A DNA stretch of 64,000 bases from Apiospora phragmitis (taxonomy: Eukaryota > Ascomycota > Sordariomycetes > Amphisphaeriales > Apiosporaceae), in assembly GCA_038363925.1 (NCBI GenBank), contig JAQQWL010000006.1, positions 3,018,501 to 3,082,500 of the forward strand, read 5' to 3'. This document shows, piece after piece, positions 20,480 to 31,692 of the stretch. The position numbers and the translations under genes were made by a program. Below the pieces are notes generated by a model, which saw only the letters and a list, made by a program, of their open reading frames with translations, was not told the DNA's origin and searched no databases. Within the stretch, counting starts at the first letter, position 1. Each line of letters opens with the position of its first letter.

Positions 20480-22858
20480 GGTTGTACGTAGATCGATCTC
20501 CAAGGCACGCGACTCATTGACTACCACCTCTGCCTCTTCTGCAAACTTCGAATTATATTAAAAAGTGGTACGGCTGTGGATGACTGAAAATTCCAATTCA
20601 TTTCCAAGGCGTCCCCTGTTTGCATCCGCTTTTTATTTAGTCAAGGCCTTACATATTTACGGCAATTGCTCTTGGCACCTGGAGCCTTGCAAATACAGCA
20701 TGGCCGTGATACATGAGGTTGAAACAGATCCGGAGGCACCCCCGTTTTCGCGAGTCCACCCTCCCTGCAAATTCTCCTTTTCTTGCACTGGGGGCGTTCC
20801 TGTAGAGATGCTAGAACTGAGCATGTTCGGCAAGGTCCCCATTTGGAAACATCTCCCTCATCGCAGCTTTTGGCTAGGCGATGGATCCATCCCTTTTAGT
20901 GTTCCGCTGGTCTAACTCAATATCAAGTGCGGCCGGCCAGTTTGATTTGCCGTGACCCGTTTGTGTGGGTTATAGCCAAGCGGCCCAATGACTACATGTA
21001 GACAGAGGTAGCACTATTGGATAGAACGTTTGGTAGTACAGTAGTATAGTAATAAAGCCCCGTGTCCGTACCGTCACCAATGCTAACCTTCTGCAAGACA
21101 CGAGAAGAGAACCCACGAGCATTACCGGCACGCAGTGCTTGCTACCATTGGAAGTATGCGAAAGCGATAATGCAATATGTGTCGGGGTGGTGTGTGTGTG
21201 TGGTGGCTACCAGCTACCTGCATGTGCCGGGTTTATTTCACAACATCATTGGCATTAATCAATGACAAACGGGTGCTCGGACACCTCGCTCTGGGCAGAT
21301 AGGCAGCAAGGTCCTCACTTCCGCACCCTCAGTGCCCCCAGAGCAGAAATCGGAGTTGGCGGGCAGCGCCCAGGGATCTACGCCTCTCGGTTCCGCAGCA
21401 GGGTTCCTGGAAAACATTCAGCCCGATAATGCATGTTTTGCATTCGTTCTGACATGCAGTTACACGTTCATAGCCTAGCAATTAGAAACAGCACTCCTTC
21501 CGGATCCTTTTCCTACTCTTACCTACTTGTAAACACAATCATGCATTAGGTATATGTAGGTACCTACCGAACACGGGCATCTTTGCATTACAAGCTCATT
21601 GTACCGCATAGTGAGCTCATAAAAACGATCTCACTTCATCTCGTCTAATAAACTCAACCGACCCCAGTGCATGGCTGAAAGCGATGCATCTCCCACAAGT
21701 GAAAAGGAACGTCCCGTCACCTACTAAAGAAAACGCCTTCTAGGGCGGGTGCCGAGTCCAGCTGTGCTACAAGATTTGACAAATAAACAAAGAATTGCCG
21801 GACTGGTGAGATTCGAGAACCGACTGGGGGCTGGTTTGCTGTGAGAAATCGCAACCCTACGACAAAAACGTTTTAAGACGACTTGGCCGGATCAAGACTA
21901 GCATCCTCCCGAATGGTTAAATAACTCGTAAGTGCAATTACGATCCAGGCACCAAAAGGCACCCAAAAGGCCAGGGCTGGCCAGGGATTGAGCTGAGCGA
22001 GCGGGTCGAGACCAGGAGCTGAGAACGTGCGTGGAGGGGTCATCCATCGCAATATCCTTTGTTCTCTTCCCTGTAGCTTCCAATCAGACAGACTAAAACC
22101 GACTGGGATAGCCCGTCTGCGCGTGCTCCATTTGCCCAACGACTTACTGCTTGCACACCCAATCACGGGGCTCCTTGGACCTGCAAATCTCCAGATACAC
22201 TGCCAGGCCCTCTCCGACAGGAAAGCTGGAGGGTGTGGGAAGATCATCCCCTATCAGGAATCGGGATCTCGCAGAATTGGCAGAAGGAAGTCCGTCTTCG
22301 TTGTTCGTTTGCACTCATTCCCTTCATTTTACGACCAGGGCCTCCAACATGCCGATGCGATTCGCATAGCTTCAGACCTCGAGCTTTCAAAGTCCTAGGC
22401 TTGCTGCGACTGTCCAGCCCATATTAGCCTGGTCGAAACCAATATCGAGCTCTCTCGATACATCCGTGAAATTGCGACCCGAGTCTCCGTATCCCGTTCT
22501 CTCGTCTGATAGCTACCCGCACCGCCTGCTGAGCTTCCCTCCCGATCCTCCCGCATTTGCCAACTCTGCAGCAGCGACAAAAGAAACGTTATGAGCTGAC
22601 GGCAGCACCAACAGACGAGGCGGTCGAATACAATCACAATTCGCGTTTCTAGTCCACCCCTGACTTTGGGCGAGGGGCCATTAGCCAAATTGCTGGGAAC
22701 CCGCGAGCGCCTTGTCGCACGCACTGTCACTCATTCGGGCCCAAGACTCAATTCTTGTTCATTTATTTGCGACACACCTACGGAAAAGCAAACTTTCTAA
22801 GTCCTGCACTTGACCGAGGCTGCCGCTCGCGACTCACTGAGTGGGTCAAGTAACACAA
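20480..22858. other. Long intergenic region with one doubtful small ORF
   Basis: About 2.4 kb before the large disordered-protein gene. Apart from the weak candidate at 21873-22043 on the minus strand I see no gene. A long 5' leader for the downstream gene is likely to lie here. Confidence 0.5.
21873..22043 (-). CDS. Possible small single-pass membrane protein
   Basis: A 56-residue frame starts MTPPRTFSAPGLDPL and has one strongly hydrophobic stretch (ALAFWVPFGAWIVIALTSYL) followed by a polar tail ending PAKSS. It could be the last exon of a longer gene, since the frame is open further upstream. I do not recognise a family, and such short frames can occur by chance. Confidence 0.3.
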   Translation of the reverse strand: MTPPRTFSAPGLDPLAQLNPWPALAFWVPFGAWIVIALTSYLTIREDASLDPAKSS

Positions 22859-25603
22859 ATGATTGCCAATATGGCCATGCAGGCAGTAACAGACGTATCT
22901 AAAGACCGTGGCCATGGCAAGACGGGTTCAACGGGCTCTGCTCGCTCGATCCCGTACCCGTCGATGCCAGCTTCGCCTACTTTAACAAACCCCGACATGA
23001 TCTTGCCCGACTGGGACCCCGGACACGTCTCCTCGCCCGACAGGTCGCAATCTCCTCTCATGATGTGGAAAAGTGCGAATGGTTTCGATATGAACCAATT
23101 CGATCTTGGCGCACCCGCCTTTCCGGCCGCTCCTATCACCCCCACGACTCCCATCATATACGGCAATGGCACCATGCTATCAGATATCGGCGAGGTCACC
23201 GAGAACGAAAGCACAGTCGGTGGCCCTGGTGCGCGCCGGGCGAGTTCCGTCTACAGTCTTCAGCAACCAGAGGCGATGAATGTGGTGTATGACACACTCC
23301 GGAAGAAACATTCTGGGCAGACGGTAGTGTCCCGCGACCGGCGTTTTTCGATGGAGTCAACGAGCACTATCACCAACGGAGACAATCCCAGAGTGTTTGC
23401 AGATTTTGACGATGCGGTCAGCGTCGACGATAGCGTTTTCCAAGGCGACGACGAAGAGAGCAACGCCGCATCGTACGCGTACGACGAGGCTTCGATGACT
23501 GGAGACGATACCCCTACCACTCAGGAGTTTAGCGAGGTTTTTACTCCGGCGGCTGAGGACAGATACTCGACAGTGTTGAGTCGAAGGGCTGAGCAAATCT
23601 TGGCGAACGCGAAAAGGAGGCTCACGGTAAGTGATGGTGGTAGTTCTACATGCAGTATGCGCTTGCGCCGCGAGCTCTTGTGCTAACCGTCAAACCAATA
23701 GACGATGGAAGGGAACCTAAGCCGTGCCAGAACGTCCATGTCTTCGTATGGGTCAGACTCTACGCCTTCGCCATCGTTTCAACGACCTGCCACCGTATTA
23801 CACAACACTAAGGACTCTGCTGCGACAAAGAACCCCCGCGGGCACAGCCGTATATCAAGCGAGAATAACGTTCCGACCGAGGTTAAGCGAAGCCCTATGT
23901 TTCCCCCTCGAGCATCGAGCGCGATGGGCACAGCTGGCGGTTATAGACGACCTCTGAAGGGATCTCGAAGTGTTGAATACATGCCACCAGAGGACCCTTT
24001 CATGGAGGAGGAAGAGGAAGAGGAGATGGAAAGCCCCAAGGCCTCCTCGCTCTATGGCAACCAGGCTTTCGCCAAAAGCAAGGCTTCATTACACGACACC
24101 AAAATTGTCTTGGAACCCTTAAGCGAGGATGAAATGCCTCAGGATCTCGACAATGTTCGTGTTAGTATTGAGAGTTCCAAGCTCGAGTCATTCCTAAGTC
24201 CCACATTTGGCTCGTTCAACGAGAAGGGCTTGAGAAGATCTGCCTCTACCGCGCAGATGCGCGAGCTGAAGGACCATATGACAGACCTCAAAGGGCGACT
24301 CTCCGCTCTGCGAGACCAAGCTCGTGAGGATAACATGAAACGACGGAGTTTAACAAGCCTGCGAACGCCAAGTCCATTCACTCATGCTCGCGTCGAACAA
24401 TGGTACGCAGCTACCAAAGGAGTTGCTGAGGAAGCGGACGCATTAAATGAGGATGCGATCTCTATGAACGGCAAAATGACCCCCATTCAAGGGGACGATA
24501 CTAAAGCAAAGGCAGTCAGCCCATTATCAGACGAGGAATCTGTTTACACTGACCTCGAAGAAGAGCCGTATTCGCCGAAGACAAAGCTTGCCCCGGCCGA
24601 GATACACATTCAATCACCGAGCAAAACAGGGCTCACATTCGATGGCGACGACGACGATTTGCAGACAGAGGACGGCTATGAAGACGAGGCAGGCGATGGC
24701 TTTGTGGATGTGGTCGATCTCGACAGCGAAAGCGGCGAGTCGTCTTACCACGATTCCGTCCAGAATCAGATGTCGCATGAAGACCGTGAAGATGCTTTCG
24801 ACTATGAGCACTTCTTTCTCCATAGTGCTATGGGAACCATGACCCAAAGGCGAATGCTGCAGAAGGGGAACCGGGACAGCTACAGCTCCGAGTACTCCGA
24901 GGAGTCGGTTGACTCGGTCGAAACCGCTCGTGGACCTTTAGTGATCACCAAGCGCGGACGTAGACGAGGAAGCAATGCATCCGTGTCTAGCACTGATACC
25001 TTTGCCACCGCGACTGAGGGTAGGCTCACAAGGGCTGATACCTCGGCTGCCGAGGAATATCCTGAGGAGGCTGTGCCTGAGAGATCGCGTTCCCATACAC
25101 CCGAGACGGCTAAGCGCCTTACGTTCGGCTTCAACAATATGGTTGGCGACACCACCATGGAGCAAGTGCAGCAGCGCTCTTCAGTCCTTCGGCGTCCCTC
25201 GACCAGCGCAGCGGTCTACATGCATCGCCCTGGAGCAGCTTCGATAAGCTCGACTGGTACCACTCGCAGCTTCCCACTGGTGAACCAATCAAGATCCACT
25301 AATGGTGTCTTGACGCCCGGAGCATCGCCCAGGGAATCGCCAGACCAGGACCTCAAGCAGATACACGACAGCCTGATGAGCGAAACGGCAAGCATCTGCG
25401 AAAGTGTCCAAGGTGGCGACCAAGAAGCCATTGGAATGCTGCCCAAGGAGGACCAGATTCTGGTGCAAAGACTTGTTGCGAGCCTCGGCAAATGCGTCCT
25501 CGGTATCACTGAGAACGGTCGAGCCAGCAGCGTAAGCAGACTTTACCGGCGGCGAATCGACCTTGCCAGAAAAATACTCGAAGGAACGGAACCACGCACT
25601 TAG
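22859..25603 (+). CDS. Large disordered fungal protein of unknown function, two exons
   Basis: Exons 22859-23626 and 23702-25603 join in frame (ACG codons on both sides) through a textbook intron with GTAAGT, GCTAACC and AATAG, giving 889 residues. The start ATG at 22859 gives MIANMAMQAVTDVSKD. Most of the protein is low complexity: Ser/Pro/Thr-rich at the N-terminus, an acidic run (MEEEEEEEMES) near residue 355, acidic stretches around residues 500-580, and Arg/Ser-rich segments resembling phosphorylation sites. A probable coiled coil occurs near residue 440 (MRELKDHMTDLKGRLSALRDQ), and a compact helical C-terminus (EDQILVQRLVASLGKCVLGI) may be the only folded domain. I do not recognise the family. 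The composition suggests a scaffold or regulatory protein, but that is inference. The frame is intact. Confidence 0.8.
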
Positions 25604-26617
25604 TTTCTAATGTTTAACAATACTTATTTACACGCGACTTCGGATGTGCTGGGGAGAAACAGAAAAGCGTGGGCCTTTTGAATTGGCTTTGGCTACCACG
25701 CTGACACCCCCCAGCGCTCATGTCTCAGGACACGATTTCCACCATCTTTTTATCGATTTTCCTATGTTCTCCAAAGCCATGTATTATGAGCATGAGACAT
25801 GCGGATCCAGTTAGAAGCCGGACGGCGGAATATTTGTGCTTGTTCGTTTGCTGACAAAAGGGAGGCGGCCTTGTCTTTTGTTGTCCCGGAGTACTTGGGC
25901 GTCTGAGACCCTCGGCTTGACTAGGGGACATGGGCCAGAGAAAGCAGCGCGAAATGCTGTTGCTTGCCCATCTTTATTATATTCTTCGATACCCTGGGTT
26001 ACGGAGCTATTGCCGCTATTTCATCTGAATAGCCCCGCGCCTATTCCAAATGTGTTCGGTCCCAATGGCTCTCTTCCTGTAAATATATATCTACCACCAG
26101 TTAAGTTACCTATCTATCTACATATCAACCAACCCATTGGACAATACCAGATTCGATTAACTATCACTCCATGATTAATTCTACTACGTGAGGCGAGGCG
26201 TTCATTTTTATCATACCTCGAAACCTTTCTCAAATATTAAACCGTTGCATACACAATGTATTATGCAGTCACAAAGCCTTGTTACTCGAGTAAGAAGTTG
26301 GTAACAGCCAGCCCAATAAGCTCCAGCTGATTAGATGCCTATGACATTGTTCCCCACATCGCCTTGAACCCCACTGGGCGGTTTCCCTCCCTATCAGATT
26401 GAGAATTACCCCACGGTACCTATCACTTTCACTTCCCCGAAAAAACGTGCCCCTCCATGAATTCTACCAGCAGATAGAATTCTGAAGCGATTCCGGAGGG
26501 CGACATGTTCTGAAGCTTGAGTGCCTTGACCTCCCGTTTTTTTATATCACGGCCTTGCGTCAGTCTGCTTGCCAATAACCCCTGCGCGGCTTGCATTTGT
26601 CTAGATTTTTGACCAAG
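25604..26617. other. Intergenic, promoter of ADE2
   Basis: About 1.0 kb between two plus-strand genes. Nothing other than the expected terminator and promoter space is recognised. Confidence 0.55.
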
Positions 26618-28481
26618 ATGACTAAGAAGCCGGTTATCGGCCTGTTGGGCGGCGGCCAGCTGGGCCGTATGCTCTGCGAGTCTGCTGGTCCCCTTGGCTA
26701 CCAGATCGCCATCCTGGACGAGGAGAACTCGCCCGCCAAGCAGGCAAACCACAATGATCTGCACGTCACGGGTTCCTTCAAGGACCCTGCCAAGATCAAG
26801 CTGCTGGCGTCACGCTCCGACGTCTTGACCGTAGAGATCGAGCACGTTGACACCCAGGTCTTGGAAGAGATCGCCACTGTCGGTGTCGACGTGCCTGATT
26901 CTCAGGGTGGTGTGACCAAGAAAAAGGTCCCCGTCCACCCGGACTGGAAGACGATACGGCTCATCCAGGACAAGTACGAGCAAAAGGAATATCTCGGCAA
27001 GAAGGGGATCCCCATTGCCGAGCAGATGGCCATCGCAGATGCGAGTGCCGATCGCAAGGCGTCGCTACAGGAAGCAGCCACCAAGTACGGCTTCCCGTAC
27101 ATGCTCAAGGGCGCCAAGGGCTCTTACGATGGAAGGGGCAACTTCAAGGTCCGAAGCCCCGAGGACTTCGAGACTGCTATCCAGCAGATGGGCGACCAAC
27201 CTCTGTACGCGGAACGATGGGTGCCGTTCGAGATGGAGCTGGCCGTCATGGTCGTGCGAACCGAGGACGATGCAGGCAAACTCCAGAAGGTGATGCCGTA
27301 CCCGGTGGTCGAGACTATCCACGAGGACAGCGTGTGTACCAAGGTCTTCTTCCCACCCAGGAACGTGGCAGACGACATGCAGACACGGGCCCAGAAGATT
27401 GCCTGTGACGTAGTGTCCCATCTCTGGGGCCGAGGTGTGTTTGCTGTCGAGATGTTCCTGCTCAAGGATGGTAAGTCGCACACTACTAATCAAAGCCTTG
27501 GCAATATGCTCATCTATATATTCTAGGTCAGGTCATAGTCAACGAAATTGCCCCGCGACCTCATAACAGTGGACACTACACGATAGAAGCCGTTCCTCAG
27601 ATGTCACAGTACAAGGCACAACTATGCGCTATCATGAACGACTTCCCAGAGGATTTCGAAGTCGTACCCAGAGTGCCTTCAGCACTCATGGTCAACATCC
27701 TTGGCGGCGCTAAGCCCACATCCCATGACGAGCTGGCCGAGCTATCAAGGAAGCTGACTAACCGCTCGATGGACGTCTACCTCCACGACTACGGCAAGCA
27801 GTCGAAGCCAGGAAGAAAGATTGGTCACGTCACTGCCATTGGCTACTCCTCCATCTCTAAACTCGTGGAGATGGCGCATCCGTTGATTGCGAGCGCCGAC
27901 AAAATTCGGGCGGAACGGGTTGGTGAGGCCGCACCTACGGTGTCGGCATCGCCATCACCCAAGGCTGCTCCTCTTGTGGCCGTCACGATGGGCAGCGACA
28001 GCGACCTTCCGGTATTGACGGCCGGGCTAAAGATCCTTGACCAATTTCAGGTGCCTTACGAGGTTCGGATCACGTCGGCACACCGCACACCGCACCATAT
28101 GATGAAGTTTGCGGCCGAAATGGCACAGGGAGGAGTCAAGGTCATCATTGCCGCAGCAGGCGGTGCCGCTCACCTGCCCGGCATGGTAGCATCCGAAGTA
28201 CACCTGCCCGTTATCGGCGTGCCCGTCAAGGCCTCGGTACTGGATGGCGTAGACAGCCTCTACTCGATCGTGCAAATGCCCGCGGAATCCCCTGTGCGAC
28301 GGTGGGCATCGGAAACTCCACCAATGCCGCCTTGCTGGCTATCCGAATCCTGGGGACCACATACCCGGAATACGCTGCGCAGATGAAGGCTTACCAAACC
28401 AAAATGAAAGACGAAGTCCTGGAGAAGGATGAGAAGCTATCTTCCGACGGCTGGCAGAAGTATCTGGAGGCTAAAAAGTGA
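26618..28481 (+). CDS. ade2: Phosphoribosylaminoimidazole carboxylase (ADE2), one apparent frameshift
   Basis: This is the fungal PurK-PurE fusion that converts AIR to CAIR in purine synthesis. Exons 26618-27470 and 27527-28481 are split within a Gly codon. The N-terminal ATP-grasp PurK part starts KPVIGLLGGGQLGRMLCESA and shows KGAKGSYDGRGNF, ERWVPFEMELAVMVVR and VNEIAPRPHNSGHYT. The C-terminal PurE part has VTMGSDSDLPVL, ITSAHRTPHHM and AAAGGAAHLPGMVAS. One C appears missing in CCC at 28279-28281: the uncorrected frame leaves the family after YSIVQMP, while the shifted frame continues RGIPCATVGIGNSTNAALLA and ends at TGA 28479-28481, giving 602 residues. Loss of the last ~65 residues should cause adenine auxotrophy and red pigment, so a sequence error is the simpler explanation. 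Confidence 0.93.
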
Positions 28482-29163
28482 GGATTGTCCCGTTACCAAA
28501 TGAAATAGAGGAGTTCAACTTGTCACTGGTTCCCGAATGAAGTAGCTGTATACAACCTGCTCTCGTAACCTATCTAAACGCCAGTCAAGACACATTGGGT
28601 GAGCATTATATTCTGGAAGGACGAATAGCGAAATACACGGTTGATGATTTCTTGGAATATGAACCCCACAGACCCTAACCCAAGCTTGGTTAAACCGGGT
28701 GCGCCCGCAGCAGATCTTGGTAGATCTTTGCATGATGGCATGCAAGATCGAGTTGTACCAAGATCTGGATTGAGGTCTGCAGGGGGTTCATGACAGTATT
28801 ATGATATGCCTGCGATAACCAAGCCATCGCCAATTCTGGGAGTCATACTCATCTATCTAGCTTGTCCCTGGCAATTCAAGCGCTATGCTATGGCGCCGAT
28901 GCGTGGCATTCAAAGCTACGGCGGTGCGAAGCTAAAGCAATGTCGATACGACAGACTTTCACCAGTTCCTTTAGTGGCTTCAGATCAATGACGTATCCTA
29001 TACGAATCAAGGGGTCATCACATAATAGCGATATCAGCAAAAAGAGGCATAGTCGCTGATACTTGCGATGATTCAAATAGTTGTCTAAACAGTGACATTC
29101 CGCATTGCGCCATGTCGTAGGGACTTGTCTATTCTCGTCTCATACGTTATCCTTCCTATCTTC
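28482..29163. other. Intergenic, contains an imperfect palindrome
   Basis: About 680 bp between ADE2 and the FAD oxidoreductase gene. The only structure seen is the inverted repeat at 28711-28767. Confidence 0.55.
28711..28767. repeat. 57-bp imperfect palindrome
   Basis: Outer arms CAGATCTTGGTA and TACCAAGATCTG are perfect 12-bp complements, and inner arms GATCTTTGCATG and CATGCAAGATC pair with one bulge around an ATGG centre. The whole could form a long hairpin. It lies about 230 bp downstream of ADE2. It might be a transcription terminator, a miniature transposon remnant or a binding site. Confidence 0.6.
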
Positions 29164-31143
29164 ATGGCGAGTGCATCGTTCGATCGTGATATCGAAAGAG
29201 ACAGTATTGTCGCACCCATGGCTCAGAACGGGCAACAGAACGGGGGCCAACATAGCCCCCACGATGAGAAACCTAAGAGAGTCCTCATTGTCGGCGCTGG
29301 GGCTGCTGGGTAAGTTGAGCTGCCGAAATTTCCATTATACCTTATCTTATACTACTGCGAGGTCTGAAGCATGTCCGCCGCATACCATTTGACACAACAA
29401 CCCGGTCAATTTGATGTGACCTTGATCGATGCCGTCGACTACTGCGGCGGCCAGGCCTTCTCCATCCCGCTGGACAAGGAGCGCCACGGGGCCTCGTGGT
29501 GCAACCAGGGCGTCCAGGGCGGCTCCTACATCTTCCACCACACAGCCACCATGTTCGCGCGCCAGGGGTACCGCGCCGACCCCGTCGACCTGCAGGTGTC
29601 CTTCGGCAAGGACGAGCAGTTCTGGACCAACGTCTTCCCCACGCAGCTGCTCGCGCGCCACCAGAAGGAGATCGGCCGCCTCGTGACCTACCTGCGCGTC
29701 ATGCGCTGGTTCGAGGTCCTCTTCGCGCTGCTGCCGCTCCGGCTCGTCTTCAAGCTCGGGGGGTTCTCCGACGAGTTCACCAACACCATCGCCCTGCCCA
29801 TGACGGCCCTGTTCCTCGGCACGGGAAACGCCACCCCCGATGTCCCGGCCATCATGTTCGAGCGCCTCTGCACCTCGCCCACCTACGGCATGTGGTACGA
29901 GCCCGACCGGCACACCGTCGTCAGCAACCGGCCGCCCATGATCGTGTTCCCGAAGCTCTCTGACTTCTACAGCACCTGGAAGGACGACCTCGTCTCGCGG
30001 GGTGTCACCGTCCGCTTGTCCACCGAGCTGACCGAGATCGTCAAGCGCGACAAGCATGGTGTAGTCGTCAAGCTGAAAGCGCGCACCCCGCGCTGGATCA
30101 CCACAACCCCGCGGGCGGCGACCCGGATGAGCCTGCTGGCGAGGAGATGTACGACGAGCTCATCCTATGCTGCCTGGCTGACACGGCCAAGAAGGTCCTC
30201 GGCAAGACGGCGAGCTGGCGGGAGAGGAAGGTGCTGGGCTCGGCCAAGTTCAGCGACGACATCACCATCACCCACAACGACGCCGACTACATGAAGCGGC
30301 ACTACGAGAACTTCTACCGCGAGGATCTGGCCATGGCCAAGACCACGACATCGACGACGTCGCATTCTAACGGCAGCAACAATGACAGCAATGATATGGA
30401 AGACTACCAGTCGCGCCTGGACTGGGCCGCGGACAACTTCCGCCCTATGTACTACATCAAGATGTACCCTCGGACCGGTCCAAGCTGGAGATGTGCTTCG
30501 ACACGACCAACTACCAGAGCCAGTTCCCCGAGAAGGTGCCCTTCGAGCAACACGTGTTCCAGACCATCTACCTGAACAAGGCCCGGGACTCGCACCTCTG
30601 GTCCGACAACGAGATCGACGAGGACAAGATCATCCGCAAGGACTGGTGGCACCAGCTCTGCCACAGCTACACCCACTACCTGCTCGTGGTCTCCTGGGTC
30701 ATGTTCCTGCAGGCCAAGCGCCGCGTCCGCTTCGCCGGCTCCTGGACCCTCGTCAACGCCCACGAGGTCGCCATCATGTCCGGCCTGGCCGCCGCCGTCG
30801 ACCTCGGCGCCGCGTACCCGAGGACCTCGAGCACGACCGCTTCGCGTTCCTGTGCTTCCGGCTCTACTACCTGCTGGCCTACGGCAAGTGGTACCGTCGT
30901 CGGTACACTTCTTCCAAGAATATGAAGAAGAATACCTCTTCTGCCAAAAAGGCCGATGGCGACAACGGGTTAAGTCAAAACGCCAAAGACGGCCAGAGCT
31001 GGGCCACCGGCCTCTACGGCAGCGTCTACAAGGGTCCCGGCGTTTCCGAGACGGCGCGCTCCGTCTGGAAGGAGGATATGAAGAAGGGCTTCAGCACGGA
31101 CAATTTGGCCGAGAAGAATGCACCGGGCCGGAGCCAGCCGTGA
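29164..31143 (+). CDS. FAD-dependent oxidoreductase (flavin amine-oxidase-like), three apparent frameshifts
   Basis: Exon 1 (29164-29309) ends inside the dinucleotide-binding motif; exon 2 (29370-31143) completes it: VLIVGAGAAG, then MSAAYHL. The glycine-rich loop plus a following strand (DVTLIDAVDYCGGQ) is a classic FAD Rossmann fold; later parts include CNQGVQGGSYIFHHT and GSWTLVNAHEVAIMSGLAAA, the usual second FAD-contact region. The substrate is unknown; similar fungal proteins are annotated as flavin-containing amine oxidoreductases. Three one-base deletions split exon 2: near 30092 (before DHHNPAGGD), in CCC at 30467-30469 (MYP to RSKLEMCF) and in CCC at 30817-30819 (AAYP to EDLEHDRF). 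With these restored the gene is 641 codons. The C-terminal ~80 residues are Lys/Ser-rich and probably disordered. An alternative start is the ATG at 29218. Confidence 0.82.
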
Positions 31144-31692
31144 GAAGACGGTCAATCGGAGTTGCTCGATAAAGGGGCTGGCACCAGGGATGTAAACGTT
31201 CCAAACAATGTTAACAATAACATGAGATGCAATTTTAATGTAATGTAACCAAGTGGGAAATAGTGACTAATGACAAATTCTTGAATGCACGAGAATTAAT
31301 TGCGAATCATTTCGCTTGTAGTTTCGCATTTGAATTTTATATCATCACCAGCCAATCTCGTAGCGAATATCAAGTTTACTTCTGGGCACAGTACGCTCTC
31401 AGAACGAATGGAGCCTTCTCGTCCGTCGCTAGCAGTCCACTTACAACTGCCGTCCGGCTATTGTATTCCTTATTTACATACAATCCATGCGTCACCGCTG
31501 AAGACGCCCCCTCCATGATACATACTATGCTTTCGGGTTCTTTCGTCAACCAACTCCTCAGCCCCAAGCCCCCATCAACAGTCAGTCCCAAGGTACCTAT
31601 ACATCGTACATCATTAATTCAAATCGTATAGTGGGCTTTCCCCCTTTCCCCTTAGCTCTCCATTTTCCTCCGAATTTTTAGACCAGTTCCAC
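31144..31692. other. Intergenic between convergent genes
   Basis: About 550 bp with the 3' ends of two convergent genes. No ORF with recognisable features. Confidence 0.6.

Noticed and set aside
19445..20520. Long open frames antisense and in other frames of the amidohydrolase gene
   Set aside because: They are Arg/Ala/Gly-rich, without domains, and follow from the very G+C-rich codon use of the real gene.
26429..26764. Minus-strand frame overlapping the ADE2 start
   Set aside because: No recognisable features and overlaps the conserved PurK N-terminus.
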